DNA from: Methanoculleus sp. 7T
GTDB lineage: Archaea; Halobacteriota; Methanomicrobia; Methanomicrobiales; Methanoculleaceae
NCBI RefSeq assembly: GCF_023195915.1
Contig: NZ_JALPRP010000001.1
Coordinates: forward strand, 1,364,001-1,428,000
Reading direction: 5' to 3'
Length of the DNA stretch: 64,000 bases
Part shown: piece by piece, positions 9,359 to 18,117 of the stretch
How the letters are laid out: each line of letters begins with the position of its first letter
Numbering within the stretch: the stretch's first letter is position 1
The notes under the pieces: model-generated
What the model saw: only the letters and a program-made list of their open reading frames with translations
Database searches by the model: none
What the model was told of the DNA's origin: nothing
Position numbers and translations under genes: made by a program

Positions 9359-9563
9359 AGGTTATTATTAAACAATATAAGTTAACATTTTTGTCCAAGT
9401 AATTAAATTTAGTTGTTGAGGCCCCCTCCAAAACTCGTTCGACCTAGATAAATGTTCCTAATGGGGAGAGGAGGCCTAGCCTCTCTCATTCTCGGATGGC
9501 ATGGTATCCGGTCGCTACGATCCCGACTCCATCGGGTTTTATCGTGCCTCCCTAACCGGAACG

Positions 9564-9657
9564 CTTAAATACTGAGTCTCCGTGTGAGGAGCGGAAAAAT
9601 AGAATTACTCTGCCGCACCGCCTTTGGAAGATCCGTCGCTTGCGGTTGGATCCTTTT
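9564..9657 (+). ncRNA. Possible small RNA: TATA box, hairpin and T-run in an intergenic gap
   Basis: CTTAAATA at 9564-9571 matches an archaeal TATA box on the plus strand, although both flanking genes are on the minus strand. A transcript would begin near 9595. A small inverted repeat (GATCC at 9630-9634, GGATC at 9648-9652) followed by TTTT could end it, giving an RNA of about 60 bases. No reading frame of note lies in this interval. The hairpin is short, so this is a weak proposal; it could also be the antisense side of the truA 3' region or chance. Confidence 0.25.
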
Positions 9658-9775
9658 AAACCAACGATAGCGAAAAGGACCCGTTCCCCGATCGTCTCCG
9701 CCCTTCTAGGGCCCCATCCGAAAGTATTATATCTCGATCATACCCGGTCGCCGGCACCGGGCCTTCGACGACCCC
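9658..9775. other. Rest of the gap between truA and the polysaccharide operon
   Basis: This stretch holds no supported gene. Part of the 9359-9775 gap is covered by the small-RNA proposal at 9564-9657; the remainder, including 9359-9563, shows no ribosome site with a plausible frame and no recognisable RNA. Confidence 0.4.
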
Positions 9776-10579
9776 TCATGCCGGCTGCTTCTTCGCCGGT
9801 GCAAGGAGTGCGGATACCTCTGCCATGAGGGTGTGGTGGCGGCGGCGGTCGGTCAAGTACCGCCGGCTCTTCTCGTCGATCGGGAGCGGGACAAAGGGGA
9901 CTTCGTAGCCGATATCCCAGAGGACCAACCCCTCGGGCGGAGCCGCAGGAAGTCTCTGCTCCGCCGGTTCCGTGAGGAGCCGGGCGATCTCTTCGGTGTC
10001 TGCCTCGCCCCTTCCCACCCGCTCAAGCGCCGTCGCCATGCATCTGACCATGTTCCAGAGGAAACTCTCTCCGGTCACCTCAAAGACGGCGAACGGCCCG
10101 TCCTCGAAGACCCGTGCATCAAGCACCCTTCTTTCGGGGTTCCGGTCGCCGACACGGGCGAACGACGAGAAGTCGTGCCGGCCGACGAACTCCTGCGCCG
10201 CTTCATGCATGGCGACGGCGTCGCCCGGGATCGGGCAGAAGTAGTAGCGGTAGGTCCTCGATACGGCACTGTAGCGCGGGTGAAACCCTTCCGGCGCCTC
10301 GGCCCACGCCGTGCACCAGATGTCCTCCGGGAGGACGTGGTTCAGGGCCTGGACGGCCCGGTCCGGCATTTCGGTCCGGAACGAGCAGACTTGGTCCCGG
10401 GCATGCACCCCGCGATCGGTGCGGCCGGCGGTGACGAACCGGGCCTCCCGCCAGTCCCCGAAGAGGTGCAGGCGCCTGCAGGCCGCGATGAACTCGCCCT
10501 CCACGGTGCGAAGCCCCGGCTGCATCTGCGAGCCGAAGAAGCGGTCTCCGAAGTACGAGAAGCGAAACGTCAGATTCAT
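9776..10579 (-). CDS. truA: tRNA pseudouridine synthase A (TruA family)
   Basis: TruA converts uridine to pseudouridine in the anticodon arm of tRNA. The 267-residue protein has the catalytic aspartate in [13 protein letters not shown], the upstream segment [18 protein letters not shown], and the later SRTYRYYF and WNMVRCMA motifs of the family. Length is normal. Its ATG overlaps the stop of the PHP gene by four bases, so the two are probably one transcript. In archaea this family member is the Pus3-like enzyme; exact target positions (38/39 or others) cannot be read from sequence. Confidence 0.93.
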   Translation of the reverse strand: MNLTFRFSYFGDRFFGSQMQPGLRTVEGEFIAACRRLHLFGDWREARFVTAGRTDRGVHARDQVCSFRTEMPDRAVQALNHVLPEDIWCTAWAEAPEGFHPRYSAVSRTYRYYFCPIPGDAVAMHEAAQEFVGRHDFSSFARVGDRNPERRVLDARVFEDGPFAVFEVTGESFLWNMVRCMATALERVGRGEADTEEIARLLTEPAEQRLPAAPPEGLVLWDIGYEVPFVPLPIDEKSRRYLTDRRRHHTLMAEVSALLAPAKKQPA

Positions 10580-11241
10580 CGGTGTACCGTTCGCTGTATC
10601 CTGCGGAGAGCCCCTTTGATGGACTGGCGGGTGTAGGTGTGCAGCGGGGTCATCCTCCCTCCGGCCATCGTCCGCCCTTCCCGGATCGCAGCAAGGATGG
10701 AGGGCACGTCAGGCTCGGCGGTGATATACGTGACCCCGAACCCGACGTAGCGTGCGTTGTGAGCGTCGCTTCCGGCAACTCCGGGCTTCCCGAACCTTCG
10801 CGCGATGACCGCGGCCTTCCGGTTCGCCGACCCGGTGATGTAGCGGCTGTTGAAGACCTCCACCGCATCCACCGCCCCGATACTGGCGGCGAGTTTCCTC
10901 CCGACGCCGTGGCGCCAGCGGTGATAGGGGTGCGGGAGGATCAGGAGTGCGCCCCGGGCACGGGCCAGAGCGACGGTCTCGAGGAAGTCGAGCCCTGCCG
11001 GCAGGGGATCCGTGACCCCGAGAGCGAGCAGGTGGCCCTGCCTCGTCGATATCTCGGTGCCCGGGATCACCGTCACGGAGGTCTCGCACTCCAGGGCGTA
11101 GCGGGCGCCGTCCACCGTGTCGTGATCGGTGATCGCGATGGCATCGAGGCCGACCGCCTCGGCCCTGCGCAAAATCTCCTCGACCCCGCTCTCCCCGTCT
11201 TTGGAGAACCTGGTATGGACATGCAGATCGCACCGCAACAT
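10576..11241 (-). CDS. PHP-domain metal-dependent phosphoesterase
   Basis: The 221-residue protein begins with the PHP signature [12 protein letters not shown] and continues with [25 protein letters not shown] and [10 protein letters not shown]. These are the histidine and aspartate clusters that bind two or three metal ions in this phosphoesterase fold. A basic C-terminal tail ([17 protein letters not shown]) might contact nucleic acid, but that is only suggestive. PHP proteins of this size hydrolyse nucleotide or sugar phosphates, and some act on 3'-5' bisphosphonucleotides. It is transcribed ahead of truA with an ATGA overlap and diverges from the DHPS-like gene. A specific substrate is not claimed. 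Confidence 0.82.
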   Translation of the reverse strand: MLRCDLHVHTRFSKDGESGVEEILRRAEAVGLDAIAITDHDTVDGARYALECETSVTVIPGTEISTRQGHLLALGVTDPLPAGLDFLETVALARARGALLILPHPYHRWRHGVGRKLAASIGAVDAVEVFNSRYITGSANRKAAVIARRFGKPGVAGSDAHNARYVGFGVTYITAEPDVPSILAAIREGRTMAGGRMTPLHTYTRQSIKGALRRIQRTVHR

Positions 11242-11284
11242 GAGATCAGATTATTTGTCACCCGCTGAATAATAATTGAGACGT

Positions 11285-12709
11285 ATGCATATTCTCCTGC
11301 CGACCGGATCGGCAACGGTCGAGATCGTGAAGGCGGCGGCTGCGCGGGCGAGCGACCGCCATCGGATTGACGTGGTGGTCACCGGCGATGTCGCATCGTT
11401 CCTTGCCCCCGGTGACCTCCGGAGGCTGCTCGCAGGCCGCGGCTACGATATGGCGATCGTCTCCGGGATGTGCACCGCGTCCTTTGCCGACGTCGAGCGC
11501 GATACCGGCGTCCCGATCTACCGGGGGCCGCGGCATGCGGCCGACCTTCCGATGGTGCTCTCGGTGCTGGACCGAGTCCGGCTCTCAAAGACCATCCCTG
11601 CCGATGAGTACCTCGCAGAAACACGCCGCGAGGAGGCCTGCCGTCAGGTGGCGCTCCGGGAAGAAGCGGCGGACTTCGATTTCATCATCCGCGGCAGAAA
11701 GATCGGCGGAGGGGCGCGGATGAAGGTGCTCGCGGAGATCATGGACGCCCACAAGCGCGACGACCTCGTCGGTGAGGTCGAGCGGTTCTTTGCCGACGGG
11801 GCCGACATCGTGGACCTGGGGTTCGGTTTCGATGCGACCCCTGAGGATGTGAAGCGGTGCTTCTCGGCACTCGCGGATATCGAAGGGCCTCTTGCGGTCG
11901 ATACCCAAGACCCCCTCCTCATCGCGGCGGCGCTCTCCCGTGCCGACCTGGTCCTCTCTCTCCATGAGGGGAACATCCCCGCCGTCGGGAAGGCGGTCGC
12001 TGACGCCGGGGCCGCTGCGGTCGTGGTGCCGGGGGAGCGGACCCTCTTTGAAAACCTCAACGCGGCAAGAGAGGCCGGGATCTGCTGCCTGATCGCCGAC
12101 CCTCTCCTCCAGCCGGTGGGGTCCGGGCTTGCAGGTTCGCTTGCCCGGTTCCCCGAGATTCCTTACCCGCTCTTCTTCGGGGCCGGAAACGTCGTGGAGC
12201 TGCTGGATGCCGATTCTCCCGGAGCGAATGCGTTGCTTGCCGGGCTGGCGCACGAGGTCGGCGCCGCCGTCGTCTTCACAAGCGAGCACAGCGACAAGAC
12301 CCAAGGATCGGTGGCCGAGATGCGGCGGGCAACCGAGATGATGGCGCTGATGACCGATCGCCCGTACCCCAAAGACCTCGGACTCGACCTCCTGACATTA
12401 AAAGAGAAACGGCGGCGGCGCGAACCCCCACTGGAGTACGAGAGCGTCATGGAGGCCCGCCCCATGCCGGATGAGATCACCTATGACCCCCTCGGGTGCA
12501 TCCGTATCGGTATCGAGGGCGACCTGATCGTAGCGGTGCACCGGGGCCGCGCCGTGCGGGGAAGGCGCTGGGAGGATGTCTTTTATACGCTGCTCGAGAA
12601 CGGCAGCCTCTCTCGCCTCGACCACGCCGCGTACCTCGGAAAAGAACTTTTTAAGGCGGAACTTGCCGTCCGGCTGAAGAGGAGTTTCGAACAGGATGGG
12701 CCGTTCTGA
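11285..12709 (+). CDS. Dihydropteroate synthase-like protein (TIGR00284 family)
   Basis: The 474-residue protein has three parts: an N-terminal alpha/beta domain beginning MHILLPTGSATVEIVKAAA, a central DHPS-like TIM barrel, and a C-terminal domain with EYESVMEARP. The family is known from methanogens and is related to dihydropteroate synthase, so a link to tetrahydromethanopterin-type pterin synthesis is likely. The reaction has not been shown from sequence, and the family is longer than classical DHPS. I prefer ATG 11285; an in-frame TTG at 11276 is the alternative. It diverges from the PHP gene across 43 bases, so both promoters must lie in that AT-rich gap. Confidence 0.75.
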   Translation: MHILLPTGSATVEIVKAAAARASDRHRIDVVVTGDVASFLAPGDLRRLLAGRGYDMAIVSGMCTASFADVERDTGVPIYRGPRHAADLPMVLSVLDRVRLSKTIPADEYLAETRREEACRQVALREEAADFDFIIRGRKIGGGARMKVLAEIMDAHKRDDLVGEVERFFADGADIVDLGFGFDATPEDVKRCFSALADIEGPLAVDTQDPLLIAAALSRADLVLSLHEGNIPAVGKAVADAGAAAVVVPGERTLFENLNAAREAGICCLIADPLLQPVGSGLAGSLARFPEIPYPLFFGAGNVVELLDADSPGANALLAGLAHEVGAAVVFTSEHSDKTQGSVAEMRRATEMMALMTDRPYPKDLGLDLLTLKEKRRRREPPLEYESVMEARPMPDEITYDPLGCIRIGIEGDLIVAVHRGRAVRGRRWEDVFYTLLENGSLSRLDHAAYLGKELFKAELAVRLKRSFEQDGPF

Positions 12710-12955
12710 AGGCCTCGATCTCTTACTTTTTACGACAGATACGGTGGACTCCGTTTGGGGATTCAGGCCGCCCGTAAAATAACAACTATTATATATTAAT
12801 TGATTTATTTTACCCCCGCGACAGCGGCGAGCGGCGCCGAACCGTTTTAGGGCGTATGGCCCGTCACGCAGACCGCCGGAGATTAGGGGCGCGTTTGAAA
12901 TTTACCGTCGATAATCCTGCCGCTTCCCTGTCATGTGCATATGTGGTGAAATACT

Positions 12956-13855
12956 ATGAGAAGAAATCCTCTTCTATTCGGGCTCGCAGCAGCCCTAGCC
13001 GCCGGCCTCATCGCTCTGCCGGCCCTAGCGGCGATGATCGACGTCGATATTCGAGGCGGTTCGTATCACCCCGCCTCGTTGACGATCGAAGGCAACACTA
13101 CGGTGACGTGGACGAATCACGACTCGGTAAGCCATACCGTCACCAGCACGGGAGGGCTCTTCGACTCCGGGCCGATAGAACGGAACCAGACGTTCAACCA
13201 CACCTTCACCGATACGGGGACCTACCCCTACGGCTGTACGCTCAACGCCTCAAAGCAGCGGACGCCCATGCAGGGCGTCATCATCGTCGTACCGGAGGGC
13301 ATGATGGTCGTTCCGGGCGGCAACGCAACTCCCGGGGAGGAGCCGGGGAATGTGACGCTCGCCGACGTGATCGCCCGGAATGAGAACCTGACCGCCTTCA
13401 CGGAGGCCGTCGGGAAAGCCGGCCTCGCACAGACGGTGCTCGCCGCCGGCGGGCCGTATACGGTCTTCGCTCCGAACGATGCCGCCTTTGAGGCCCTCGG
13501 CAACGAGACCCTTGCAGGGGTCTTCAACGATACGGAGATGCTCGACACACTGCTCATGCATCACATCGTGGAGGGGAACTACACCGCCGAAGACCTGATG
13601 GCTGAGGTGAACGCTACCGGGAACGAGACGGTGCTCTCGACGCTCACCGGGGACACCCTCGTCGTCGGCACGGCCGACGGCAGCCTCACGATAGGGAACG
13701 CCACGATCGTCGTCTCCGACATCACGGCCGGGAACGGCATCGTCCATATCATCGATACGGTTCTTGTACCGCCTGGAAGCGGGATCGGCGAGGCTCCGGA
13801 GAACGCGACCCCGGTAGAGAACCGGACCCCGGCTGCCGAGCGTGTCATTCCCTGA
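12956..13855 (+). CDS. Secreted cupredoxin-like and fasciclin (FAS1) fusion protein
   Basis: The 299-residue protein has a signal peptide (basic MRRNP, hydrophobic core to LPALAA near residue 26). A cupredoxin-like domain follows to about residue 110, and a FAS1 domain from about 140 to 275 shows YTVFAPNDAAFEAL, the LLMHHIVEGNY motif and IVHIIDTVLVPP. Many N-x-S/T sequons suggest N-glycosylation. The copper site is odd: the first His (SHTV), Cys (YGC) and Met (PMQG) are present, but the second His expected after CTL is Asn, a CAC to AAC change, with extra residues before the Met. Copper binding is therefore doubtful. GGTGA lies just before ATG 12956. An AT-rich promoter-like stretch at about 12780-12810 would give a leader near 150 bases. 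Function is likely extracellular adhesion or electron transfer; not known. Confidence 0.78.
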   Translation: MRRNPLLFGLAAALAAGLIALPALAAMIDVDIRGGSYHPASLTIEGNTTVTWTNHDSVSHTVTSTGGLFDSGPIERNQTFNHTFTDTGTYPYGCTLNASKQRTPMQGVIIVVPEGMMVVPGGNATPGEEPGNVTLADVIARNENLTAFTEAVGKAGLAQTVLAAGGPYTVFAPNDAAFEALGNETLAGVFNDTEMLDTLLMHHIVEGNYTAEDLMAEVNATGNETVLSTLTGDTLVVGTADGSLTIGNATIVVSDITAGNGIVHIIDTVLVPPGSGIGEAPENATPVENRTPAAERVIP

Positions 13856-13943
13856 CGGGACCCCCTTTTTTCCCGGAGCTCCGGCCGGGCATGCATGCCG
13901 AACGCGAGGGCTTATGTTTACTTCTTCCCTAGTATTCAGTAGA

Positions 13944-14315
13944 ATGGCTATACGTGGGATCAGCAGGGATCTGCTTGCGATGCTCTTCGAACTCGGCAAG
14001 GAACATCACCCGAACGAGTTCGTTGCGGTGCTGCGGGAGCGGGACGGCATCATCCGGGACCTCGACCTGGTGCCCGGCACCATCGTCCGAGAAGAGAGCG
14101 CCTCGTTCTTCATCGATATGCTCCCGCTGGATATCCACCAAGCCGGCAGCGCCCATAGCCACCCGAACGGCGTCCTCTCGCCGTCGTCGGCTGATCTCAG
14201 GTTCTTCCCCACGGTGGGCCGGTATCACATCATCGTCGGGTATCCCTACGGGGAGAGGGACTGGCGGTGCTTCCGGGCGGACGGGAGCCCCACGCGCCTT
14301 GAGGTGGTCGAGTGA
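13944..14315 (+). CDS. JAMM/MPN+ domain metalloprotease-like protein
   Basis: This 123-residue single-domain protein carries a complete JAMM zinc site: Glu25 in NEFVAVL, then HSHP at 71-74, six residues, and S-x-x-D ending at Asp84. Archaeal JAMM proteins of this size can cleave ubiquitin-like SAMP proteins from targets or trim C-termini; which applies here is unknown. ATG 13944 is chosen because the longer frame before it lacks family likeness and passes through the intergenic region. Its stop overlaps the GTG start of the next gene (GTGA), so it is translationally coupled to FAD synthase. Confidence 0.82.
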   Translation: MAIRGISRDLLAMLFELGKEHHPNEFVAVLRERDGIIRDLDLVPGTIVREESASFFIDMLPLDIHQAGSAHSHPNGVLSPSSADLRFFPTVGRYHIIVGYPYGERDWRCFRADGSPTRLEVVE

Positions 14316-14755
14316 TCCGCGTGGTCGCGACGGGGACGTTCGATATCCTCCATCCCGGACACCTCTACTATCTGGAAGAGTCCCGGAAACTCGGCGACGA
14401 GCTCTCCGTGATCGTGGCGCGGGACGCGAACGTGAAGCATAAACCGAGACCGATCCTCCCCGAGGATCAGCGGCTCCGGATGGTCCGGGCGTTAAAACCG
14501 GTCGACCATGCGGTCCTCGGCGACCTTCACGATATGTTCAGGCCGATTGCGGAGATCGACCCTGATATCATCACGCTCGGGTTCAACCAGCACTTCGACG
14601 AGGATGCCCTCCGGCGGAGCCTCCGGGACCGGGGGCTCGACGCGACCGTCGTCCGGATATCTGGGTATCCCGGCCCGCTTGCCAGTTCGTCGAAGATTGT
14701 CGAGCATATCCTGAACACCCGGGGCCCCGCCCGTCCTGCCGGCGAGGGGGAGTGA
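14312..14755 (+). CDS. ribL: Archaeal FAD synthase (RibL-type nucleotidyltransferase)
   Basis: RibL transfers an AMP group to FMN to make FAD. The 147-residue protein has the nucleotidyltransferase signature ATGTFDILHPGH at residues 6-17, with the HxGH His14 and His17 that bind the nucleotide phosphates. RISGYPGPLASSSKIVEHI near the C-terminus corresponds to the family's substrate-binding end. The start is GTG 14312, sharing bases with the preceding TGA. The closest relatives also include glycerol-3-phosphate cytidylyltransferases; the length and archaeal setting favour FAD synthase. Confidence 0.85.
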   Translation: MIRVVATGTFDILHPGHLYYLEESRKLGDELSVIVARDANVKHKPRPILPEDQRLRMVRALKPVDHAVLGDLHDMFRPIAEIDPDIITLGFNQHFDEDALRRSLRDRGLDATVVRISGYPGPLASSSKIVEHILNTRGPARPAGEGE

Positions 14756-14777
14756 CCCCGGGCCGGAACGGCGATCT

Positions 14778-15458
14778 ATGCGGCAGACCGATGTGTGGGG
14801 TGATACCGGTCTCGACGAGCAGCCCGGCTGGCTGAAGGTCTCGGTTCCGTTCCTGCTCTGCGGGATCTTTCTTGCTGCTGTAGGTCTCTTTCTTCCGACT
14901 GAGCAGTGGCTCCTGCTCTTCGGCATGATGGTCGCCTACATCGTCCCGCCGCTTGGGCGGGAGACGATCATCCCGGCCAGCATCCTTCTCGGCATTCCCT
15001 GGTGGCTGATCGCGTTCACCCTTGCGTTTTTGGATTTTGCCGGCGGGCTCTTCATGGCCTGGAACTTTCCGCTGGTCTTGCGCATCCCCTACGTCGGTCC
15101 TTGGATCCGGCAGTTCGTGGCGGCCGGCAGAACCTACCTGGACCGGCGGCCCTGGCTTGAACGGCTCTACTTCGTCGGTCTCATCATCTTCGTGAGCATC
15201 CCCTTCGACGGGTCGGGGAGCATCGTCGGCTCCATCGTCGGGAGGATGCTTGGGATGACGAAGGCGGAGGTCCTCGCCTGCATCACCATCGGGGGTGTCA
15301 TCGGCAGTTTCGCCATCGCCCTCGGTGTCGATTACATCGCGAACCTTATCCCGGCGGAGGCCGGGCTCTGGGTTTCGCTTGTTGTCTTCCTCCTGATCGG
15401 CGCCGCACTGTTCGTGATGTATCGAAGTTACTCGCGGAGGCGGGAAGCGAACGCCTGA
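14778..15458 (+). CDS. Small multidrug export-family membrane protein (COG2426)
   Basis: The 226-residue protein has five or six hydrophobic segments, with polar loops such as PPLGRETIIP and VSIPFDGSGSIVGSIVGRMLG that mark the COG2426/PF06695 family. The family name is historic; transport of drugs has not been shown for most members. It ends with a basic stretch (RSYSRRREANA) that should be cytoplasmic. The gene follows ribL by 22 bases and may share its transcript. No ligand can be assigned. Confidence 0.75.
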   Translation: MRQTDVWGDTGLDEQPGWLKVSVPFLLCGIFLAAVGLFLPTEQWLLLFGMMVAYIVPPLGRETIIPASILLGIPWWLIAFTLAFLDFAGGLFMAWNFPLVLRIPYVGPWIRQFVAAGRTYLDRRPWLERLYFVGLIIFVSIPFDGSGSIVGSIVGRMLGMTKAEVLACITIGGVIGSFAIALGVDYIANLIPAEAGLWVSLVVFLLIGAALFVMYRSYSRRREANA

Positions 15459-15685
15459 CCGACTCGCTTGGGACTTGAGAAGGTTTTTGGGCATTTTTTG
15501 GTGCGGTCCGTCTTTTCGAGCCTGAGATGCTGCAACGCAAAGGAAAAGGATATTATATGCCCTAGTGGATTGATCAACCTAACCGGTCCGGGTCCCTCCG
15601 AACCGGACCTCCGGAAAGCGGCGGCGTACACCCTTTTCCGGAACAGTTGAGGCAGCGGCTCAAGCATGCCTCGGGACGATAAGGA

Positions 15686-17281
15686 ATGGAACCGCACACG
15701 GTGAATAGTTCCCCGGCCGGAGAACCGATACGGCGACACGGCGGCGATCAGGACTGCCCGGGAGGGAGGAATGCCGCCTCAGACGTTACTGCCGCGATGC
15801 TGCGGCAGGCGGTTGAGACCTCGCTCGCCGGGGTCTGCATCGCCGATCGGCAGGGGCGTATTGTCTTTGCCAACGAGGCGCTGCTTGCCATGTGGGGTTA
15901 CGACCTCGAGGATATAGCCGGAATGCCCACGGACTTCCTCTGGCTCTCGCGGAGGGGGGAGCCGGACTGCGTCGACTGCGCTCCCCCTGCCGGGCGGTGG
16001 AGTGGGACGATGGTTGCTCGGCGGAAAGATTCGTCGCTCTTTGATGTCCGGGTCTCGGCCGGCACGATCCATGATCCAAAGACCGCCGATACCTGGTCCC
16101 TCCTCTCATGCCTCGAAGTCCCCATGCAGTGGAAGGCAGAGGATACGCCCGGTCACCGTCGCACCCTCGAGCGGGCCATCGCGACGATGCCCGCACGTTT
16201 CGCGGACCCTGCGCGGATCGATGCGGCCATCGACGACTCGCTTGAAGACCTCGGCCGAGCGTGCGGGGCGTGCCGGACCTACCTCTCGTTGTTCAACGAC
16301 CCCAGAACGCTCCTCGGCACGACGCACGAGTGGTGCATGCCGGAGCAGAAACCTCGCCGGGGGGAGTTTCAGAAGTTTCTCACGAGCGATCTCCCGTGGT
16401 GGGCCGTGCGGATCCTTGAAGGAGAGACCGTGCTCGTGGACGGTACATCCCGGGAAGGGCGTCCTCCCCGGCAGGAGCGCGAGTTCCTGAAGTGGCACGG
16501 CATCACCGCAACGTTGATGATCCCGCTCCGGCTGGAGGCGAGAGTCGTCGGCTTTGTCGGGTTCGACCAAGACGCCGAGGATGCCCGGTTTGCGGACGAG
16601 GATGTCGCGCTCTTGCATGCGGGCGTTCATATCATCGCAACCGCACTCGAACGGAAGCAGTCCGAGTGCATCTTCAGAGAATCGGAAAACCTCTATCAGA
16701 TCGTCCTTGACGCCATCACCGACGCCGTCATCGTCGTCGATATCAGGCTCCGCCTCCTTCTCGCGAACGATGCGTTCATCGCCTGGTGCGAGGAACTCGG
16801 ATTGGAGACGAACGTCGTCGGGAAAGACCTCTTTGCCGTCCTGCCGTTTCTCCCGGCGGCGGCGAGGCAGCAGTATGAGCGGGTCGTACGGACCGGGCGA
16901 CCGCTGACATCGGAGCGGTCGTTCAAGATCGGCGACCGGACCATAACTATTCGGGAGGTGCGGATCCCAATCTTCGAGCACGGCGAGGTCACCCGGGTCA
17001 TCACCGTCGCCCGGGACATCACCGACCAGAGGCAGGTTGAAGACCTGAAATCAAAAGCATACACTCAGATCGAGCGGAACATGGAGCAGTTTGCCCTGCT
17101 CGCCGACCATATCCGAAACCCGCTCCAGGCGATCATGGGGCGCGCCGAACTGATCGACGACGCCGAGGCGACGGAGAAGATCCGGCAGCAGGTCCAGCGA
17201 ATCAACGCGATCATCGACCAGCTCGACGAGCGATGGGCGGAGTCGCGAAAACTCTCCACGTTCTGGCGAAGATACTCCTGA
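15686..17281 (+). CDS. PAS-GAF-PAS sensor protein with HisKA-like end and no ATPase domain
   Basis: This 531-residue soluble protein starts with a PAS domain (about 40-150: GVCIADRQGRIVFANEALL). A GAF domain follows (about 175-325, with MIPLRLEARVVGFVGFD), then a second PAS domain (about 335-455: AVIVVDIRLRLLLANDAF, ending VARDITDQ). The last 70 residues resemble a dimerisation/phosphoacceptor segment, with His in LADHIRNPLQAIMGRAE. The frame then stops, and no HATPase N, G1 or G2 boxes follow, so it cannot phosphorylate itself as written. It may act as a sensor that pairs with another kinase. The start has AAGGA immediately upstream. No response regulator lies beside it. Confidence 0.8.
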   Translation: MEPHTVNSSPAGEPIRRHGGDQDCPGGRNAASDVTAAMLRQAVETSLAGVCIADRQGRIVFANEALLAMWGYDLEDIAGMPTDFLWLSRRGEPDCVDCAPPAGRWSGTMVARRKDSSLFDVRVSAGTIHDPKTADTWSLLSCLEVPMQWKAEDTPGHRRTLERAIATMPARFADPARIDAAIDDSLEDLGRACGACRTYLSLFNDPRTLLGTTHEWCMPEQKPRRGEFQKFLTSDLPWWAVRILEGETVLVDGTSREGRPPRQEREFLKWHGITATLMIPLRLEARVVGFVGFDQDAEDARFADEDVALLHAGVHIIATALERKQSECIFRESENLYQIVLDAITDAVIVVDIRLRLLLANDAFIAWCEELGLETNVVGKDLFAVLPFLPAAARQQYERVVRTGRPLTSERSFKIGDRTITIREVRIPIFEHGEVTRVITVARDITDQRQVEDLKSKAYTQIERNMEQFALLADHIRNPLQAIMGRAELIDDAEATEKIRQQVQRINAIIDQLDERWAESRKLSTFWRRYS

Positions 17282-17313
17282 GGGCATCCAAGAGGAACTT
17301 GCCGTCGCCGCCC

Positions 17314-17997
17314 CTACCCTGCCTCCCCGATCGAGCCCCAGACCCGGTTCCGCTCAAGAATAACCCAGTATCGCCGGAGTTCGGCTTCGGCCGCCCGGTG
17401 GTCGGGGAAATGGTCGCCGACGAGAAGCCAGAAACGCTTCGAGTGATTCAGCTCCCGGAGGTGGGCCGCCTCGTGGATGACGATATACTCCCGCAGCGGT
17501 TCGGGGAGGGCCGCGACGCGAAGGTTGATGTTCAGGTTGCCGAGCGTAGAGCAGCTCCCCCACTTGGTCTTCTGCAGTTTCACCGCGATGCGCCTCGGCT
17601 CCCGGCCTGCAAGGTCCGGGTAGGCCTTCAGGCGGCTGGAAACCTCATCTTTCAGCATCCGGGCAAGGTTTCTCCGGAGGGCGGGAACGGAAGGGCAGAC
17701 GACATCCCCGGAAGCCTCGTCGACCGCAAACCGGGCGCCCGGAATCAGACGGTAGAACCGTCCGTGCAGGAGGAGCAGGTCCTCCCTCCCGCGCCCCTCG
17801 GCGGCAAGCCTGTCGAGTTCCTCACGCCGTCCCTCGATCCAGGCCGCGTTGCGCTTCAGGAACCCACCAACGTCGAACGACGGGGGGGCGACCACCCGCA
17901 GGGTTCCGTCGGGCCGCACCTGGAGCCGGGCGGATCTTACTGCCTTTCGGACGACGGTCGCATCGGGCGGAACCCTGCCCTCTCCTCCCCGGTTCAT
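17314..17997 (-). CDS. YgjP-like zinc metallopeptidase (DUF45)
   Basis: The protein shows the family's KWGSCS segment and the zinc motif HEAAH followed by LRELNHSKRFW; the two His of HExxH and the later His are metal ligands. N-terminal residues such as RSARLQVRPDGTLRVVAPP are also typical. Activity of this family is not well defined; some members are annotated as SprT/M48-like peptidases. ATG 17997 gives 227 residues; a longer frame to 18069 exists, but residues before 17997 look non-coding. The gene converges with the sensor gene at 17281 and diverges from the MerR-like gene. Confidence 0.78.
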   Translation of the reverse strand: MNRGGEGRVPPDATVVRKAVRSARLQVRPDGTLRVVAPPSFDVGGFLKRNAAWIEGRREELDRLAAEGRGREDLLLLHGRFYRLIPGARFAVDEASGDVVCPSVPALRRNLARMLKDEVSSRLKAYPDLAGREPRRIAVKLQKTKWGSCSTLGNLNINLRVAALPEPLREYIVIHEAAHLRELNHSKRFWLLVGDHFPDHRAAEAELRRYWVILERNRVWGSIGEAG

Positions 17998-18117
17998 ATA
18001 TCTGTAATGGGGACGGCGGTGAGAAAAACCCCGTGATCCGGCACGCACGTATACCTGATGGCAACACAAAGTACGGTAAGGTTCCCGCTCATGGGGGCGG
18101 GCGCACCAGGTGGCGGC

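Noticed and set aside
12856-13383. A 175-codon frame overlapping the cupredoxin gene
   Set aside because: It is Arg-rich and runs out of phase through the well-supported cupredoxin-FAS1 gene, so it is a shadow frame.
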